From assembly GCA_002101905.1 (NCBI GenBank), contig LQPU01000004.1, positions 1 through 64,000 of the forward strand: 64,000 nt of DNA. Direction: 5' to 3'. This stretch comes from Mycobacterium shimoidei (GTDB lineage: Bacteria; Actinomycetota; Actinomycetes; Mycobacteriales; Mycobacteriaceae). Below are positions 54,299-64,000 of this stretch, one piece after another; positions within the stretch are counted from its first letter, which is position 1, and each line of letters starts with the position of its first letter. The position numbers and the translations under genes are program-made. The notes below the pieces were generated by a model. The model saw only the letters and a program-made list of their open reading frames with translations. It had not been told where the DNA came from and did not search any database.

Positions 54299-54568
54299 TC
54301 AGATACAGCCGTTGACGCTGACCCGGCGGCGGCCACCGAGGTTGACGCACGCATTGATATCCGGACGGGGCCCGCGGCCGGGAACGACGACCGGGGGCGG
54401 CGGCGCTGCACAGTCGTCCGACGTACACGTGGTGTCCTGACAGTCGGGCTGTGTGTCGTCGCATGCGGCAATGGGCCTCGGCTCCGACGCGCTGCCGACG
54501 ACAGCGACGAACGGGAGGCACGACACCGCCAGCAAGTAGGCAACTGCCATAGCCAGTCGTCGAGTCAT
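54299..54568 (-). CDS. Small cysteine-rich secreted protein
   Basis: An 89-residue protein with a signal peptide (MTRRLAMAVAYLLAVSCLPF) and a mature region holding six cysteines, four of them in CDDTQPDCQDTTCTSDDC and one before the last residue, plus a proline stretch. ATG 54568 is chosen because TACACT (54580-54575 reverse) lies six bases upstream, indicating a leaderless transcript. Unknown function. Confidence 0.72.
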   Translation of the reverse strand: MTRRLAMAVAYLLAVSCLPFVAVVGSASEPRPIAACDDTQPDCQDTTCTSDDCAAPPPPVVVPGRGPRPDINACVNLGGRRRVSVNGCI

Positions 54569-54574
54569 CGGCCA

Positions 54575-54580
54575 AGTGTA
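54575..54580 (-). promoter_or_regulatory. -10 element of the small cysteine-rich gene
   Basis: TACACT on the reverse strand, six bases before ATG 54568; no ribosome-binding site between. Confidence 0.5.
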
Positions 54581-54613
54581 ATTCGACACACGTCCAGGGA
54601 CTGCCGAACAGGC

Positions 54614-54659
54614 GTCAACCTTCAGTTGACGGCACTAGCCTGGTCAACCTAAAGTTGAC
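54614..54659 (+). promoter_or_regulatory. clpC2 promoter built from two copies of a palindromic operator
   Basis: GTCAAC-N5-GTTGAC occurs twice, at 54614-54630 and 54643-54659, 29 bases centre to centre. The right half of copy 1 supplies the -35 box TTGACG (54626-54631) and the right half of copy 2 the -10 box TAAAGT (54650-54655), 18 bases apart. The -10 ends seven bases before ATG 54663, so the message should be leaderless. Binding to the two sites would cover both promoter boxes. Confidence 0.85.
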
Positions 54660-54662
54660 GGT

Positions 54663-55376
54663 ATGCCTGAGCCGACCCAGATCTCCTATCCCGTCCGCCT
54701 TGATGAGCTGATCACCGCCATCAAGCGGGCGCACACCGATGCGCTCGACCAACTCAGCGACGCGGTCCTGGTCGCCGAGCATCTTGGCGAAGTCGCCGAC
54801 CACCTGATTGGTCACTTCGTCGACCAGGCGCGTCGCTCGGGCGCCTCCTGGACCGATATCGGCAAGAGCATGGGCGTCAGCAAGCAGGCCGCCCAGAAGC
54901 GCTTCGTGCCACGCACCCTCGACCCGGACCAGGGTTTCGAGCGGTTCACTCCCCGCGCCCGCAATGCCGTCGTCGCCGCCCAAAACGCCGCGCACGAGGC
55001 GCGCAATGCCGAAATCACCCCCGATCACCTGGTGCTGGGCGTGCTCAGCGACCCTCACGCGCTGGCCACCAAGCTGCTCGCCGCGCAGCGGGTTGACGCC
55101 GAAAGCGTCCGCGCGGCGGTCACATTGCCGCCGGCGGTCGAGGAGCCTCCGCAACTGATCCCGTTCAGCGGCCCGGCCCGCAAAGCGCTCGAGCTGACCT
55201 TCCGGGAAGCACTTCGGCTGGGGCACAACTACATCGGCACCGAGCACCTGCTGCTGGCCCTGCTCGAACTGGAGGACGGCGCCGGTCCGCTACACCGGGC
55301 CGGTGTCGCCAAGGATCGCGCCGAGACCGACCTGATCGAAGTGCTGGAATCTCTGGTGACTGACAAAACTGACTGA
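54663..55376 (+). CDS. clpC2: ClpC2, stand-alone Clp N-domain protein with N-terminal HTH-like region
   Basis: A 237-residue protein equal to Rv2667. The first 85 residues include an HTH-like stretch (SGASWTDIGKSMGVSKQAAQKR) and residues 92-237 are two Clp_N repeats (RFTPRARNAVVAAQNAAHEA, HNYIGTEHLLLALLELEDG) without an AAA+ motor. ClpC2 binds cyclomarin-type ligands recognised by the ClpC1 N-domain and has been proposed to protect ClpC1. The HTH plus the palindromic promoter fit autoregulation. Confidence 0.94.
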   Translation: MPEPTQISYPVRLDELITAIKRAHTDALDQLSDAVLVAEHLGEVADHLIGHFVDQARRSGASWTDIGKSMGVSKQAAQKRFVPRTLDPDQGFERFTPRARNAVVAAQNAAHEARNAEITPDHLVLGVLSDPHALATKLLAAQRVDAESVRAAVTLPPAVEEPPQLIPFSGPARKALELTFREALRLGHNYIGTEHLLLALLELEDGAGPLHRAGVAKDRAETDLIEVLESLVTDKTD

Positions 55377-55428
55377 ACGCGCATGCGATGTGTAATCATG
55401 CGAGGGTCGCAGAGGAGGGCGCGCAGAA

Positions 55429-55941
55429 ATGAAAGCGCATCGCTGGTTGGTAGTGCTGATCGCCGTCGTCGTCGCCGGGCTCGTGGTCGCTCCGCGCGCA
55501 TCAGCAGGCGACGCACCGATCGGGCGACTCGGCGACACGTTGCGGGTCGACACCGGCAAACTGATCGCCGACGTCACCGTCACCAGCGTCACGCCGGTTG
55601 ACCCGCCGCCGGGATTCGGCTACCAGCGCAGCGGCGTTCCGATCAAGAGCTTCCCGGGCAGCGCGGTCAACCGCGCCGACGTGGCGATCCGCGCCATCCA
55701 GGTCCCCAACCCATTCCAGATGGCCACCGATTTCAGCTTTGTCGGGGTCACCCCGTTCGCCGACGCGTACAAGCCCCGTCCGTCCGACGCGCCCGACGCA
55801 CTGGACGCCGCGCTGGCGAACGCGCCCGCCGGATCGGTGGTCCGCGGCGGCGTGTACTGGGATGCTTACCGCGACCCGGTGTCCAACGTCGTACTGCTGG
55901 ACAAAAAGACGGGCGTACACCTCGCGCAGTGGAACCTCTGA
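55429..55941 (+). CDS. Exported protein (Rv2668-like)
   Basis: A 170-residue secreted protein with signal peptide MKAHRWLVVLIAVVVAGLVV, cleavage near RASAG. The mature part is beta-rich (GDTLRVDTGKLIADVTVTSV, FSFVGVTPFADAYKP, VVLLDKKTGVHLAQW), similar to immunoglobulin-like mycobacterial exported proteins such as MPT63/DUF1942. GGAGG precedes ATG 55429. Its end overlaps the GNAT gene by 13 bases. Confidence 0.87.
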   Translation: MKAHRWLVVLIAVVVAGLVVAPRASAGDAPIGRLGDTLRVDTGKLIADVTVTSVTPVDPPPGFGYQRSGVPIKSFPGSAVNRADVAIRAIQVPNPFQMATDFSFVGVTPFADAYKPRPSDAPDALDAALANAPAGSVVRGGVYWDAYRDPVSNVVLLDKKTGVHLAQWNL

Positions 55942-56426
55942 CCGTCCAGAGCATCACGGCGAATTTCAACGGCCTCGATGAACTGGCGACTGTCGCCGCG
56001 CGCACCTTTCCGCTGGCATGTCCACCGTCGGTGACACGGGAGGACATCGCGTCGTTCGTCGAGGCCAACCTGTCGGTCGCACGCTTCAGCGAATATTTGA
56101 CCAGCCCTGACCACGTCGTACTGGTCGCGCGGCGAGACGACCGGATTGTGGGCTATGCCATGCTCGTTCGCGACGACGGCGTTGAGCTATCCAAAATGTA
56201 CGTCCTGCCGCAACAGCATGGAACAGGGGTGTCGACGGCATTGATGAACGCGACACTGCGAGCTGCCGCGCAATTCGGCGCCAACTTCATCTGGCTTGGC
56301 GTCAACCAGAAAAACCAACGCGCGCAACGCTTCTACCGCAAGCACGGCTTCGCTGTCACCGGCACCCGGACATTTCAGGTCGGTACCAGCCGTGAGCAAG
56401 ATTACGTCATGACCCGAAAGCTGTAG
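55929..56426 (+). CDS. GNAT-family N-acetyltransferase
   Basis: A 165-residue acetyltransferase (Rv2669-like). The acetyl-CoA loop is LPQQHGTGVSTALMNATL and the C-terminal NQKNQRAQRFYRKHGFAVTG is typical of the fold. Start GTG 55929 inside the end of the Rv2668-like gene; the 3' end overlaps the convergent ATPase gene by 20 bases. Substrate unknown. Confidence 0.88.
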   Translation: MEPLTVQSITANFNGLDELATVAARTFPLACPPSVTREDIASFVEANLSVARFSEYLTSPDHVVLVARRDDRIVGYAMLVRDDGVELSKMYVLPQQHGTGVSTALMNATLRAAAQFGANFIWLGVNQKNQRAQRFYRKHGFAVTGTRTFQVGTSREQDYVMTRKL

Positions 56427-57426
56427 CGCTCAACGACAGCAGCCGTGAGATCGCCCGCAGATACTTCTTGCGGAAGCCGCCGGCAAGCATCTCGTCGCTG
56501 AAGATGCGGTCCAGACTCTCCCCCGACGCCGCGACCGGGATGCCGGCGTCATAGAGCCGGTCGGTGAGCGCCACCAGCCGCAGCGCCACGTTCTGGTCGT
56601 CGATGCGGTGCACACCGGTGAGAAACACTGCCGTCACACCTTCGATCAATGCCAGGTACCGCGACGGGTGCATGCTGGCCAGATGTGCACACAGCGCGTC
56701 GAACTCGTCGAGGGTGGCACCGTCGATCCCTGCGGCCCATGCCTTTACCTGTTCGTCGGAAGGCGGCTCGGGCGCCGGCGGCAGGTCACGGTGCCGGTAG
56801 TCCGGACCGTCGATCCGCACTACCGTGAAAATGTTCGCCAGCGTTGTGATTTCACGCAGAAAGTCCTGCGCCGCGAAGCGGCCTTCACCCAGCTGCTCGG
56901 GCAGCGTGTTGGAAGTGGCCGCCAGCGACACACCACGCTCGACCAGCTGCGAGAGCATCCGCGCGATCAGCGTCGTGTTGCCGGGGTCGTCGAGCTCGAA
57001 CTCGTCGATGCATACCAGCGTGTAATCACTGAGTAGTTCAATGCATTCGGTGAAACCGAACACACCGGCCAGCTGGGTCAACTCCATGAAGGTCGCAAAA
57101 GCCTTGCCGTCGTTGGGAACCGCGCGGTACGCAGAGGCCAGCAGATGTGTTTTGCCAACCCCGAACCCGCCGTCGAGGTAGAGCCCGGTGCCGGGCAACA
57201 CTTCTCGCTTGCCGAACCACTTGCGCCGGCCCGCCCGGCGCTCGACCGCCTGTTCACAAAACCGCCGACACGCCTCCACGGCGGCGGACTGGCTGGGCTC
57301 GGCGGGGTCGGGGTGGTAGCTCGCGAAGCTCACATCGGCGAATGTCGGAGGCGGGATCAGCTGAGCGATCAGCCGCTCGGGTGAAACGCTCGGATGCCGA
57401 TCCACCAGATGCCCGACCCGACCCAT
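56407..57426 (-). CDS. AFG1/ZapE-family AAA+ ATPase
   Basis: A 339-residue ATPase (Rv2670c-like). Walker A is GGFGVGKTHLLAS, Walker B LVCIDEFELDD, followed by SLAATSNTLPEQLGEGRF (sensor 1 and second region) and RYLALIEGVTAVFL. E. coli ZapE associates with the division ring; AFG1 works in mitochondrial protein quality control. The role in mycobacteria is not established. It diverges from the reductase gene, with the two possible start codons overlapping. Confidence 0.9.
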   Translation of the reverse strand: MGRVGHLVDRHPSVSPERLIAQLIPPPTFADVSFASYHPDPAEPSQSAAVEACRRFCEQAVERRAGRRKWFGKREVLPGTGLYLDGGFGVGKTHLLASAYRAVPNDGKAFATFMELTQLAGVFGFTECIELLSDYTLVCIDEFELDDPGNTTLIARMLSQLVERGVSLAATSNTLPEQLGEGRFAAQDFLREITTLANIFTVVRIDGPDYRHRDLPPAPEPPSDEQVKAWAAGIDGATLDEFDALCAHLASMHPSRYLALIEGVTAVFLTGVHRIDDQNVALRLVALTDRLYDAGIPVAASGESLDRIFSDEMLAGGFRKKYLRAISRLLSLSATAFGS

Positions 57427-57460
57427 GCAGGCACCCTATCGACGTGCTGAGATCGAACTC

Positions 57461-58204
57461 ATGGAGCTCACGCTGCTGGAGTCGGGCAGGCGGCTCATGG
57501 ATGGCGAACTGGCAGAGCTCTACGCCTACCCCTCCAACGAGCCGTGGGTGCGAGCCAACTTCATCGCCAGCATCGACGGCGGCGCCACCGTCAACGGCAC
57601 CACCGGCCGGCTGGGCGGGTCGACCGATCGGTTCCTGTTCAACGTGCTGCGCGAGCTCGCCGACGTGATTCTGGTCGGCGCGGGCACCGTGCGCATCGAA
57701 GGCTATTCCGGGGCTCGCCCAACGCTCGACGCGCGGCACAGGCGGCAGGCGCGCGGCCAGAGCGAAGTCCCGCCGCTGGCGATCGTCAGCAAGTCCGGTC
57801 ATCTGGATCGCGACATGGCGGTGTTCACCCGCACCGAGGTGCCGCCGCTGGTGCTCACCTGTGGGGCGGTCGCCGAGGAGACGCGGCGCCGGCTGGCCGG
57901 GCTTGCCGAGGTCATCGACTGCTCGGCCGGCAACCCGGACGTGGTGGACGAGGCGGCGCTGCTGGCCGCGCTGACCGACCGCGGGCTGCCGCGGGTGCTG
58001 ACCGAGGGCGGCCCCATGTTGTTCGGCTCGCTGGTGGAGCGCGAAATGCTGGACGAGCTGTGTCTGACCATCGCGCCGTGTGTGGTCGGCGGTCAGGCCG
58101 AGCGGATCGCCAGCGGCCCGGGGCAGGTGCACACCCGGATGCATTGCGCCCACATCCTCCGCGACGAGGACGGCTATCTGTACACCCGCTACGTCAGGCA
58201 CTGA
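57461..58204 (+). CDS. ribD: Pyrimidine reductase-type protein (RibD C-terminal domain, Rv2671-like)
   Basis: About 247 residues consisting only of the RibD reductase domain: WVRANFIASIDGGATVNGTT, VLRELADVILVGAGTVRIEGY, PRVLTEGGPMLFGSLVE. The deaminase domain is absent. The M. tuberculosis counterpart Rv2671 is reported to act as an alternative dihydrofolate reductase. Start uncertain: ATG 57461, or ATG 57425, which would overlap the divergent ATPase start. The stop overlaps a possible ATG 58204 of the next gene. Confidence 0.87.
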   Translation: MELTLLESGRRLMDGELAELYAYPSNEPWVRANFIASIDGGATVNGTTGRLGGSTDRFLFNVLRELADVILVGAGTVRIEGYSGARPTLDARHRRQARGQSEVPPLAIVSKSGHLDRDMAVFTRTEVPPLVLTCGAVAEETRRRLAGLAEVIDCSAGNPDVVDEAALLAALTDRGLPRVLTEGGPMLFGSLVEREMLDELCLTIAPCVVGGQAERIASGPGQVHTRMHCAHILRDEDGYLYTRYVRH

Positions 58205-58236
58205 TGGCTAGAAGCCGAGCGCAGCAAGCTACTGGC

Positions 58237-58242
58237 TACTGT
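58237..58242 (+). promoter_or_regulatory. -10 element for a leaderless transcript
   Basis: TACTGT, six bases before ATG 58249, with no ribosome-binding site. Supports 58249 rather than the in-frame ATG 58204. Confidence 0.5.
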
Positions 58243-58248
58243 GGTCGC

Positions 58249-59805
58249 ATGAGCCGGCACGCCACGCGCGCCGCGACCTTGCTCGCGGTGACTTCGCTGC
58301 TGGTCGGCTGTGTACCGGGCCTGGGCGCCAACCCGCGGTTCGCCACCGACTCCGGCGCGCGACCGCAAGGCCAGGCGACGACACGTCCGCCGAGTGGTCC
58401 GCCGCCGATCGCCGCTCCCAAGAACGACCTGCCATGGCGCGATTGCACGTCACGGGTGTTCGGCGACGCGGCGGTTCCGGCCACGCCGGGGATCAAACTG
58501 GACTGTGCCAGCTACGACGCCGACCTAGACCCGGTCAACGGCGCGTCCGGGACGCTGAGCATCGGTGTGGTACGCGCCCGGTCGGTGCAAACACCGTCCG
58601 ATGCCGGGCCGGTGGTGTTCACCACCGGATCGGATGTGCCGTCGTCGCTGCAACTGGCGGTCTGGCTTTCCCGCGCGGGCGGCGACGTGCTGCGCCGCCA
58701 CCCCATCGTCGCCGTCGACCGTCGCGGGATGGGCATGTCGAGCCCGGTCGACTGCCGCGACCAGTTCGACCGCCAGGAGATGCGCGACCAGGCGCAGTTC
58801 GAGGCCGGCGACGACCCGGTGGCCAACCTGGCCGACATCACCCAGACCGCCACCACCAATTGCACCGACACCATCGCTCCCGGCGACTCCGATTACGACA
58901 ACACGCACGCCGCCACCGACATCGAGCGGCTGCGCAGCATGTGGGACGTCCCGTCGCTGGCCCTGGTCGGGATCGGCAACGGCGCGCAGGTGGCGCTGTC
59001 CTACACCGGGTCGCATCCCGACAAAGTGTCTCGGTTGATCCTGGACTCACCGGTCCCGCTGGGTGCGGGCGCCGAAGCTGCCGCCGAGCAACGGGTCAAG
59101 GGCGAGCAGGCGGCGCTGGACGCGTTCTCCGCGCAATGCGCCGCGATCAACTGCGCGCTGGGGCCAGATCCCAAAGGGGCGGTGAGCTCGATGCTCGCCG
59201 ACGCCCGCGCCGGGCACGGGCCCGGCGGCCTGTCGGTGGCCTCGCTCGCCCACGCCATCTCCACCGCGCTGGGCTACCCGACCGGTGACCGCGTCAGCAC
59301 CACGACCGACCTGGCCAACGCGCTGGCGAGCGCACGCACCGGTGACATCAACTTGCTCAACAACCTGGTCAACAGGGCCGAGTCGATCCGCTTGACCGAC
59401 GGTCAGTTCATCAACTCGTGCAGTGATGCGCTCAACCGCCCGACACCCGATCGGGTGCGCCAACTGCTGGTCGCATGGGGCAAGCTGTATCCGCAGTTCG
59501 GCCCGGTCGGTGCGCTCGATTTGGTCAAGTGCGTGCACTGGCCGAGCGCCACCCCACCCAAAGCGCCCAAGGACCTCAAAACCAATGCGCTGCTGCTGGG
59601 TGTCCAGAACGACCCGATCGTCGGCTCGGAAGGCGTCGCCGCCACGGCCGCGACGATCATCAACGCCAGCGCGGCCAGCAAGCGGGTGATGTGGCAAGGC
59701 ATCGGCCACGGCGCCAGCATCTACTCGTCGTGCGCCCTGCCGCCGCTGATCGGATACCTAGACAGCGGCAAGCTGCCCGACACCGACACCTACTGTCCCG
59801 CCTGA
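58249..59805 (+). CDS. Lipoprotein of the TAP-like alpha/beta hydrolase family, nucleophile replaced
   Basis: A 518-residue protein (Rv2672-like). Lipobox LLVGC puts the lipidated Cys at residue 21. The oxyanion/HG-like region is PVVFTTGSDVPSS, then IVAVDRRGMGMSSPVDC, and the nucleophile elbow LALVGIGNGAQVALSY has Gly243 where Ser is expected. Later Asp/Glu (LLGVQNDPIVGSE) and His (WQGIGHGASIYSS) positions are kept, followed by the TAP-like C-terminal domain. Several paired cysteines. The family includes secreted peptidases; this member may be inactive or use another residue. Confidence 0.87.
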   Translation: MSRHATRAATLLAVTSLLVGCVPGLGANPRFATDSGARPQGQATTRPPSGPPPIAAPKNDLPWRDCTSRVFGDAAVPATPGIKLDCASYDADLDPVNGASGTLSIGVVRARSVQTPSDAGPVVFTTGSDVPSSLQLAVWLSRAGGDVLRRHPIVAVDRRGMGMSSPVDCRDQFDRQEMRDQAQFEAGDDPVANLADITQTATTNCTDTIAPGDSDYDNTHAATDIERLRSMWDVPSLALVGIGNGAQVALSYTGSHPDKVSRLILDSPVPLGAGAEAAAEQRVKGEQAALDAFSAQCAAINCALGPDPKGAVSSMLADARAGHGPGGLSVASLAHAISTALGYPTGDRVSTTTDLANALASARTGDINLLNNLVNRAESIRLTDGQFINSCSDALNRPTPDRVRQLLVAWGKLYPQFGPVGALDLVKCVHWPSATPPKAPKDLKTNALLLGVQNDPIVGSEGVAATAATIINASAASKRVMWQGIGHGASIYSSCALPPLIGYLDSGKLPDTDTYCPA

Positions 59806-59811
59806 TACTTT
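59806..59811 (+). promoter_or_regulatory. -10 element of aftC
   Basis: TACTTT lies six bases before GTG 59818, immediately after the stop of the upstream hydrolase gene; suggests that aftC can be expressed from its own leaderless promoter. Confidence 0.5.
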
Positions 59812-59817
59812 GCGCGG

Positions 59818-61092
59818 GTGACATCGGTTTTGTCCCTGTTTCGCCCCCGCACCAGCGCGCCCAGCACCGCGACGGTACTGCGGTCGGCGTTGTGGCCGGC
59901 GGCCATCATGGCCGTCATTCACCGCAGCATTGTGGTGACCACCAACGGCAACATCACCGACGATTTCAAGCCGGTTTACCGCGCGGTGCTCAACTTCCGG
60001 CACGGCTGGGACATCTACAACGAGCATTTCGACTACGTCGATCCGCACTACCTGTATCCGCCCGGCGGAACGCTGATCATGGCACCGTTCGGCTATCTGT
60101 CGTTCGCGGAGTCGCGTTACCTGTTCATCCTGTGCAACACCATCGCGATCGTGGTCGCGGGGTATCTGCTGCTGCGGATGTTCGGGTTCACGCTGTCCTC
60201 AGTGGCGGCACCGGCGCTGCTGCTGGCCATGTTCTGCACCGAATCGGTCACCAACACACTGGTTTTCACCAACATCAATGGCTGCATCCTGTTGTTGGAG
60301 GTGCTGTTCTTCCGGTGGCTGCTGGACAATTCACCGGGCCGCCAATGGTGGGCGGGGGCAGCGATCGGTTTGGCGTTGGTGGTCAAACCGGTGCTGGGTC
60401 CGTTGCTGTTGCTGCCGCTGGTCAACCGCCAATGGCGTGCCGTGATCATGGGTCTGGTGGTGCCGGCGGTGTTCAATCTGGCCGCGCTGCCGTTGGTGGC
60501 CGATCCGATGAATTTCTTCACCCGCACGCTGCCCTACATATTGGGTACGCGTGACTACTTCAACAGCTCGATTCTGGGCAACGGCGTGTATTTCGGGCTG
60601 CCCACCTGGCTGATCCTGTTCCTGCGAATCCTGTTCACGCTGATAGCAATCGGCAGCCTCTGGCTGCTGTACCGCTACTACCGGGTGCGTGATCCACGGT
60701 TTTGGCTGCTGACGTCCTCCGGCGTGGTGCTGCTGTGGTCCTGGCTGGCGCTGTCGCTGGCCCAGGGCTACTACTCGATGATGCTGTTCCCGTTCCTGAT
60801 GACGGTGGTGTTGCCCAACTCGGTGATCCGCAACTGGCCGGCCTGGCTGGGCATCTACGGCTTCTTGACGATGGACCGCTGGCTGCTGTTCAACTGGATG
60901 TACATCGGACGCCCGCTCGAATACCTGAAGATCACCTATGGCTGGTCGTTGCTGTTGATCGTCACGTTCTGCGTGCTCTACTTCCGCTATCTGGACGCCA
61001 AGGCCGAAAACCGGCTCGACGACGGGATCGATCCGGCCTGGCTGAGGACGCAGCAGCGCCTCACCGCCAAGAGCGCTAGCGTGGACGCATGA
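59818..61092 (+). CDS. aftC: Alpha-(1->3)-arabinofuranosyltransferase AftC
   Basis: A 424-residue polytopic GT-C family (GT87) transferase that adds branching arabinofuranose to arabinogalactan and lipoarabinomannan from decaprenyl-phosphoryl arabinose. The acidic pair in the first outer loop is NITDDFKPVYRA; HYLYPPGGTLIMAPFGYL and many later helices follow. Syntenic with Rv2673, between the Rv2672-like gene and msrB. The stop overlaps the msrB ATG (ATGA). Confidence 0.93.
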   Translation: MTSVLSLFRPRTSAPSTATVLRSALWPAAIMAVIHRSIVVTTNGNITDDFKPVYRAVLNFRHGWDIYNEHFDYVDPHYLYPPGGTLIMAPFGYLSFAESRYLFILCNTIAIVVAGYLLLRMFGFTLSSVAAPALLLAMFCTESVTNTLVFTNINGCILLLEVLFFRWLLDNSPGRQWWAGAAIGLALVVKPVLGPLLLLPLVNRQWRAVIMGLVVPAVFNLAALPLVADPMNFFTRTLPYILGTRDYFNSSILGNGVYFGLPTWLILFLRILFTLIAIGSLWLLYRYYRVRDPRFWLLTSSGVVLLWSWLALSLAQGYYSMMLFPFLMTVVLPNSVIRNWPAWLGIYGFLTMDRWLLFNWMYIGRPLEYLKITYGWSLLLIVTFCVLYFRYLDAKAENRLDDGIDPAWLRTQQRLTAKSASVDA

Positions 61093-61523
61093 GCTCTCCC
61101 AAGGTGCAACTGACCGACGACGAATGGCGTCAAAAGCTCACCCCCGAGGAGTTCGCGGTGCTGCGACGAGCCGGCACCGAGCCCCCGTTCACCGGTGAAT
61201 ACACCGACACCAAGACCGAGGGCGTCTACCAGTGCCGGGCGTGCGGCGCCGAACTGTTCCGCAGCACCGAAAAGTTCGAATCCCATTGCGGCTGGCCGTC
61301 GTTCTTCGACCCGGCCAACTCCGAGGCGGTGATCCTGCGGCCCGACGACTCGATGGGCATGCGCCGCACCGAAGTGTTGTGCGCCAGCTGCCACAGTCAT
61401 CTGGGTCACGTCTTCGAAGGCGAGGGCTACCCGACACCGACCGACCAGCGCTACTGCATCAACTCGATCTGCCTTGTGTTAGTCCCTCGCGAAAGTGCAA
61501 CTACCGACACGTTTCGCGAGTAA
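61089..61523 (+). CDS. msrB: Peptide-methionine (R)-S-oxide reductase MsrB
   Basis: A 144-residue MsrB that reduces methionine R-sulfoxide. Zinc cysteines are CRAC (49, 52) and CASC (98, 101); the catalytic Cys123 is in QRYCINS; the substrate region is FESHCGWPSFFDP. The last 11 residues (from Arg134) are encoded by one arm and the loop of a palindromic element rather than by the family sequence, which normally ends soon after the strand following RYCINS. Coupled to aftC by ATGA. Confidence 0.94.
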   Translation: MSSPKVQLTDDEWRQKLTPEEFAVLRRAGTEPPFTGEYTDTKTEGVYQCRACGAELFRSTEKFESHCGWPSFFDPANSEAVILRPDDSMGMRRTEVLCASCHSHLGHVFEGEGYPTPTDQRYCINSICLVLVPRESATTDTFRE

Positions 61524-61548
61524 GACCGTCGCTAGTTGCACTTTCGCG
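61488..61548. repeat. Palindromic element fused to the end of msrB
   Basis: CGCGAAAGTGCAACTA (61488-61503) and TAGTTGCACTTTCGCG (61533-61548) are perfect 16-base arms around 29 bases. The left arm can alternatively pair within the element: CTCGCGAAA-GTG (61487-61498), ten bases, CAC-G-TTTCGCGAG (61509-61521). The element supplies the last codons and the TAA of msrB and fills the gap to the convergent methyltransferase. Confidence 0.8.
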
Positions 61549-61564
61549 GCGGTAGAAGTCGGGA

Positions 61565-64000
<2,436 letters not shown>

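Overview
The window comes from a high-GC actinobacterium that is almost certainly a non-tuberculous, probably slow-growing Mycobacterium. The reasons are the PGRS-type glycine-rich repeat proteins, the mannoside/arabinan cell-envelope genes (pimA, patA, pgsA, aftC), the DUF732 secreted proteins, ClpC2, and gene order that follows the M. tuberculosis Rv2592c-Rv2614c, Rv2637-Rv2638 and Rv2667-Rv2677c segments (synteny recalled from knowledge, not searched). The stretches between these backbone blocks differ from M. tuberculosis and hold the accessory content.

Layout. 1-1333: 3' part of a PGRS repeat gene, apparently frameshifted. 1553-7704: two methyltransferases, the ruvC-ruvA-ruvB Holliday-junction operon (reverse) behind a LexA box and a PafBC-type promoter, a membrane-anchored protein and a short secreted PGRS protein. 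7861-18858: a long reverse-strand block: yebC, an ABC1/UbiB kinase, the PLP synthase pair pdxS/pdxT with tesB2 between, then a tightly overlapping operon thrS - HIT phosphorylase - pgsA - patA - pimA - Nudix that starts phosphatidylinositol mannoside synthesis. 18921-23220: housekeeping membrane and redox genes.

23276-28742: a compact redox-looking module with two related HTH regulators that carry C-terminal cysteines (SufR-like), each beside a divergent promoter with a strong palindrome; the targets are DoxX, a 7Fe ferredoxin, a four-helix membrane protein, a cupin, a nitronate monooxygenase, a DUF2249-cupin protein and a methyltransferase. I regard this as the best candidate for an undescribed system. 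28739-37128: an aromatic-acid catabolic island. A ring-hydroxylating dioxygenase (alpha and beta), a dihydrodiol dehydrogenase and a class II aldolase-type decarboxylase feed a pcaHGBDC protocatechuate pathway, with an IclR regulator; the likely substrate is phthalate. No reductase or Rieske ferredoxin is encoded beside the oxygenase.

37215-51753: DedA, a STAS protein without the phosphorylatable serine, an SDR, UdgX, a hemerythrin-like protein, a lipoprotein, a cytochrome b561-molybdopterin oxidoreductase fusion, an Rv1364c-like four-domain sigma-factor regulator, a GH15 hydrolase, an enolase-superfamily enzyme and a proline-rich DUF7159 protein. 51787-52289: four tRNA genes (Val-CAC reverse; Gly-GCC, Cys-GCA, Val-GAC forward). 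52381-54568: a nest of small secreted proteins, one of them frameshifted. 54663-64000: clpC2 with a two-palindrome promoter, then backbone genes up to hemQ and the 3' part of hemY, which runs off the window.

Two themes recur. Many start codons sit 6-7 bases after a TANNNT hexamer, indicating leaderless transcripts. Several short palindromic elements lie in or next to genes, one of which has been absorbed into the 3' end of msrB and one of which separates ruvA from ruvB.
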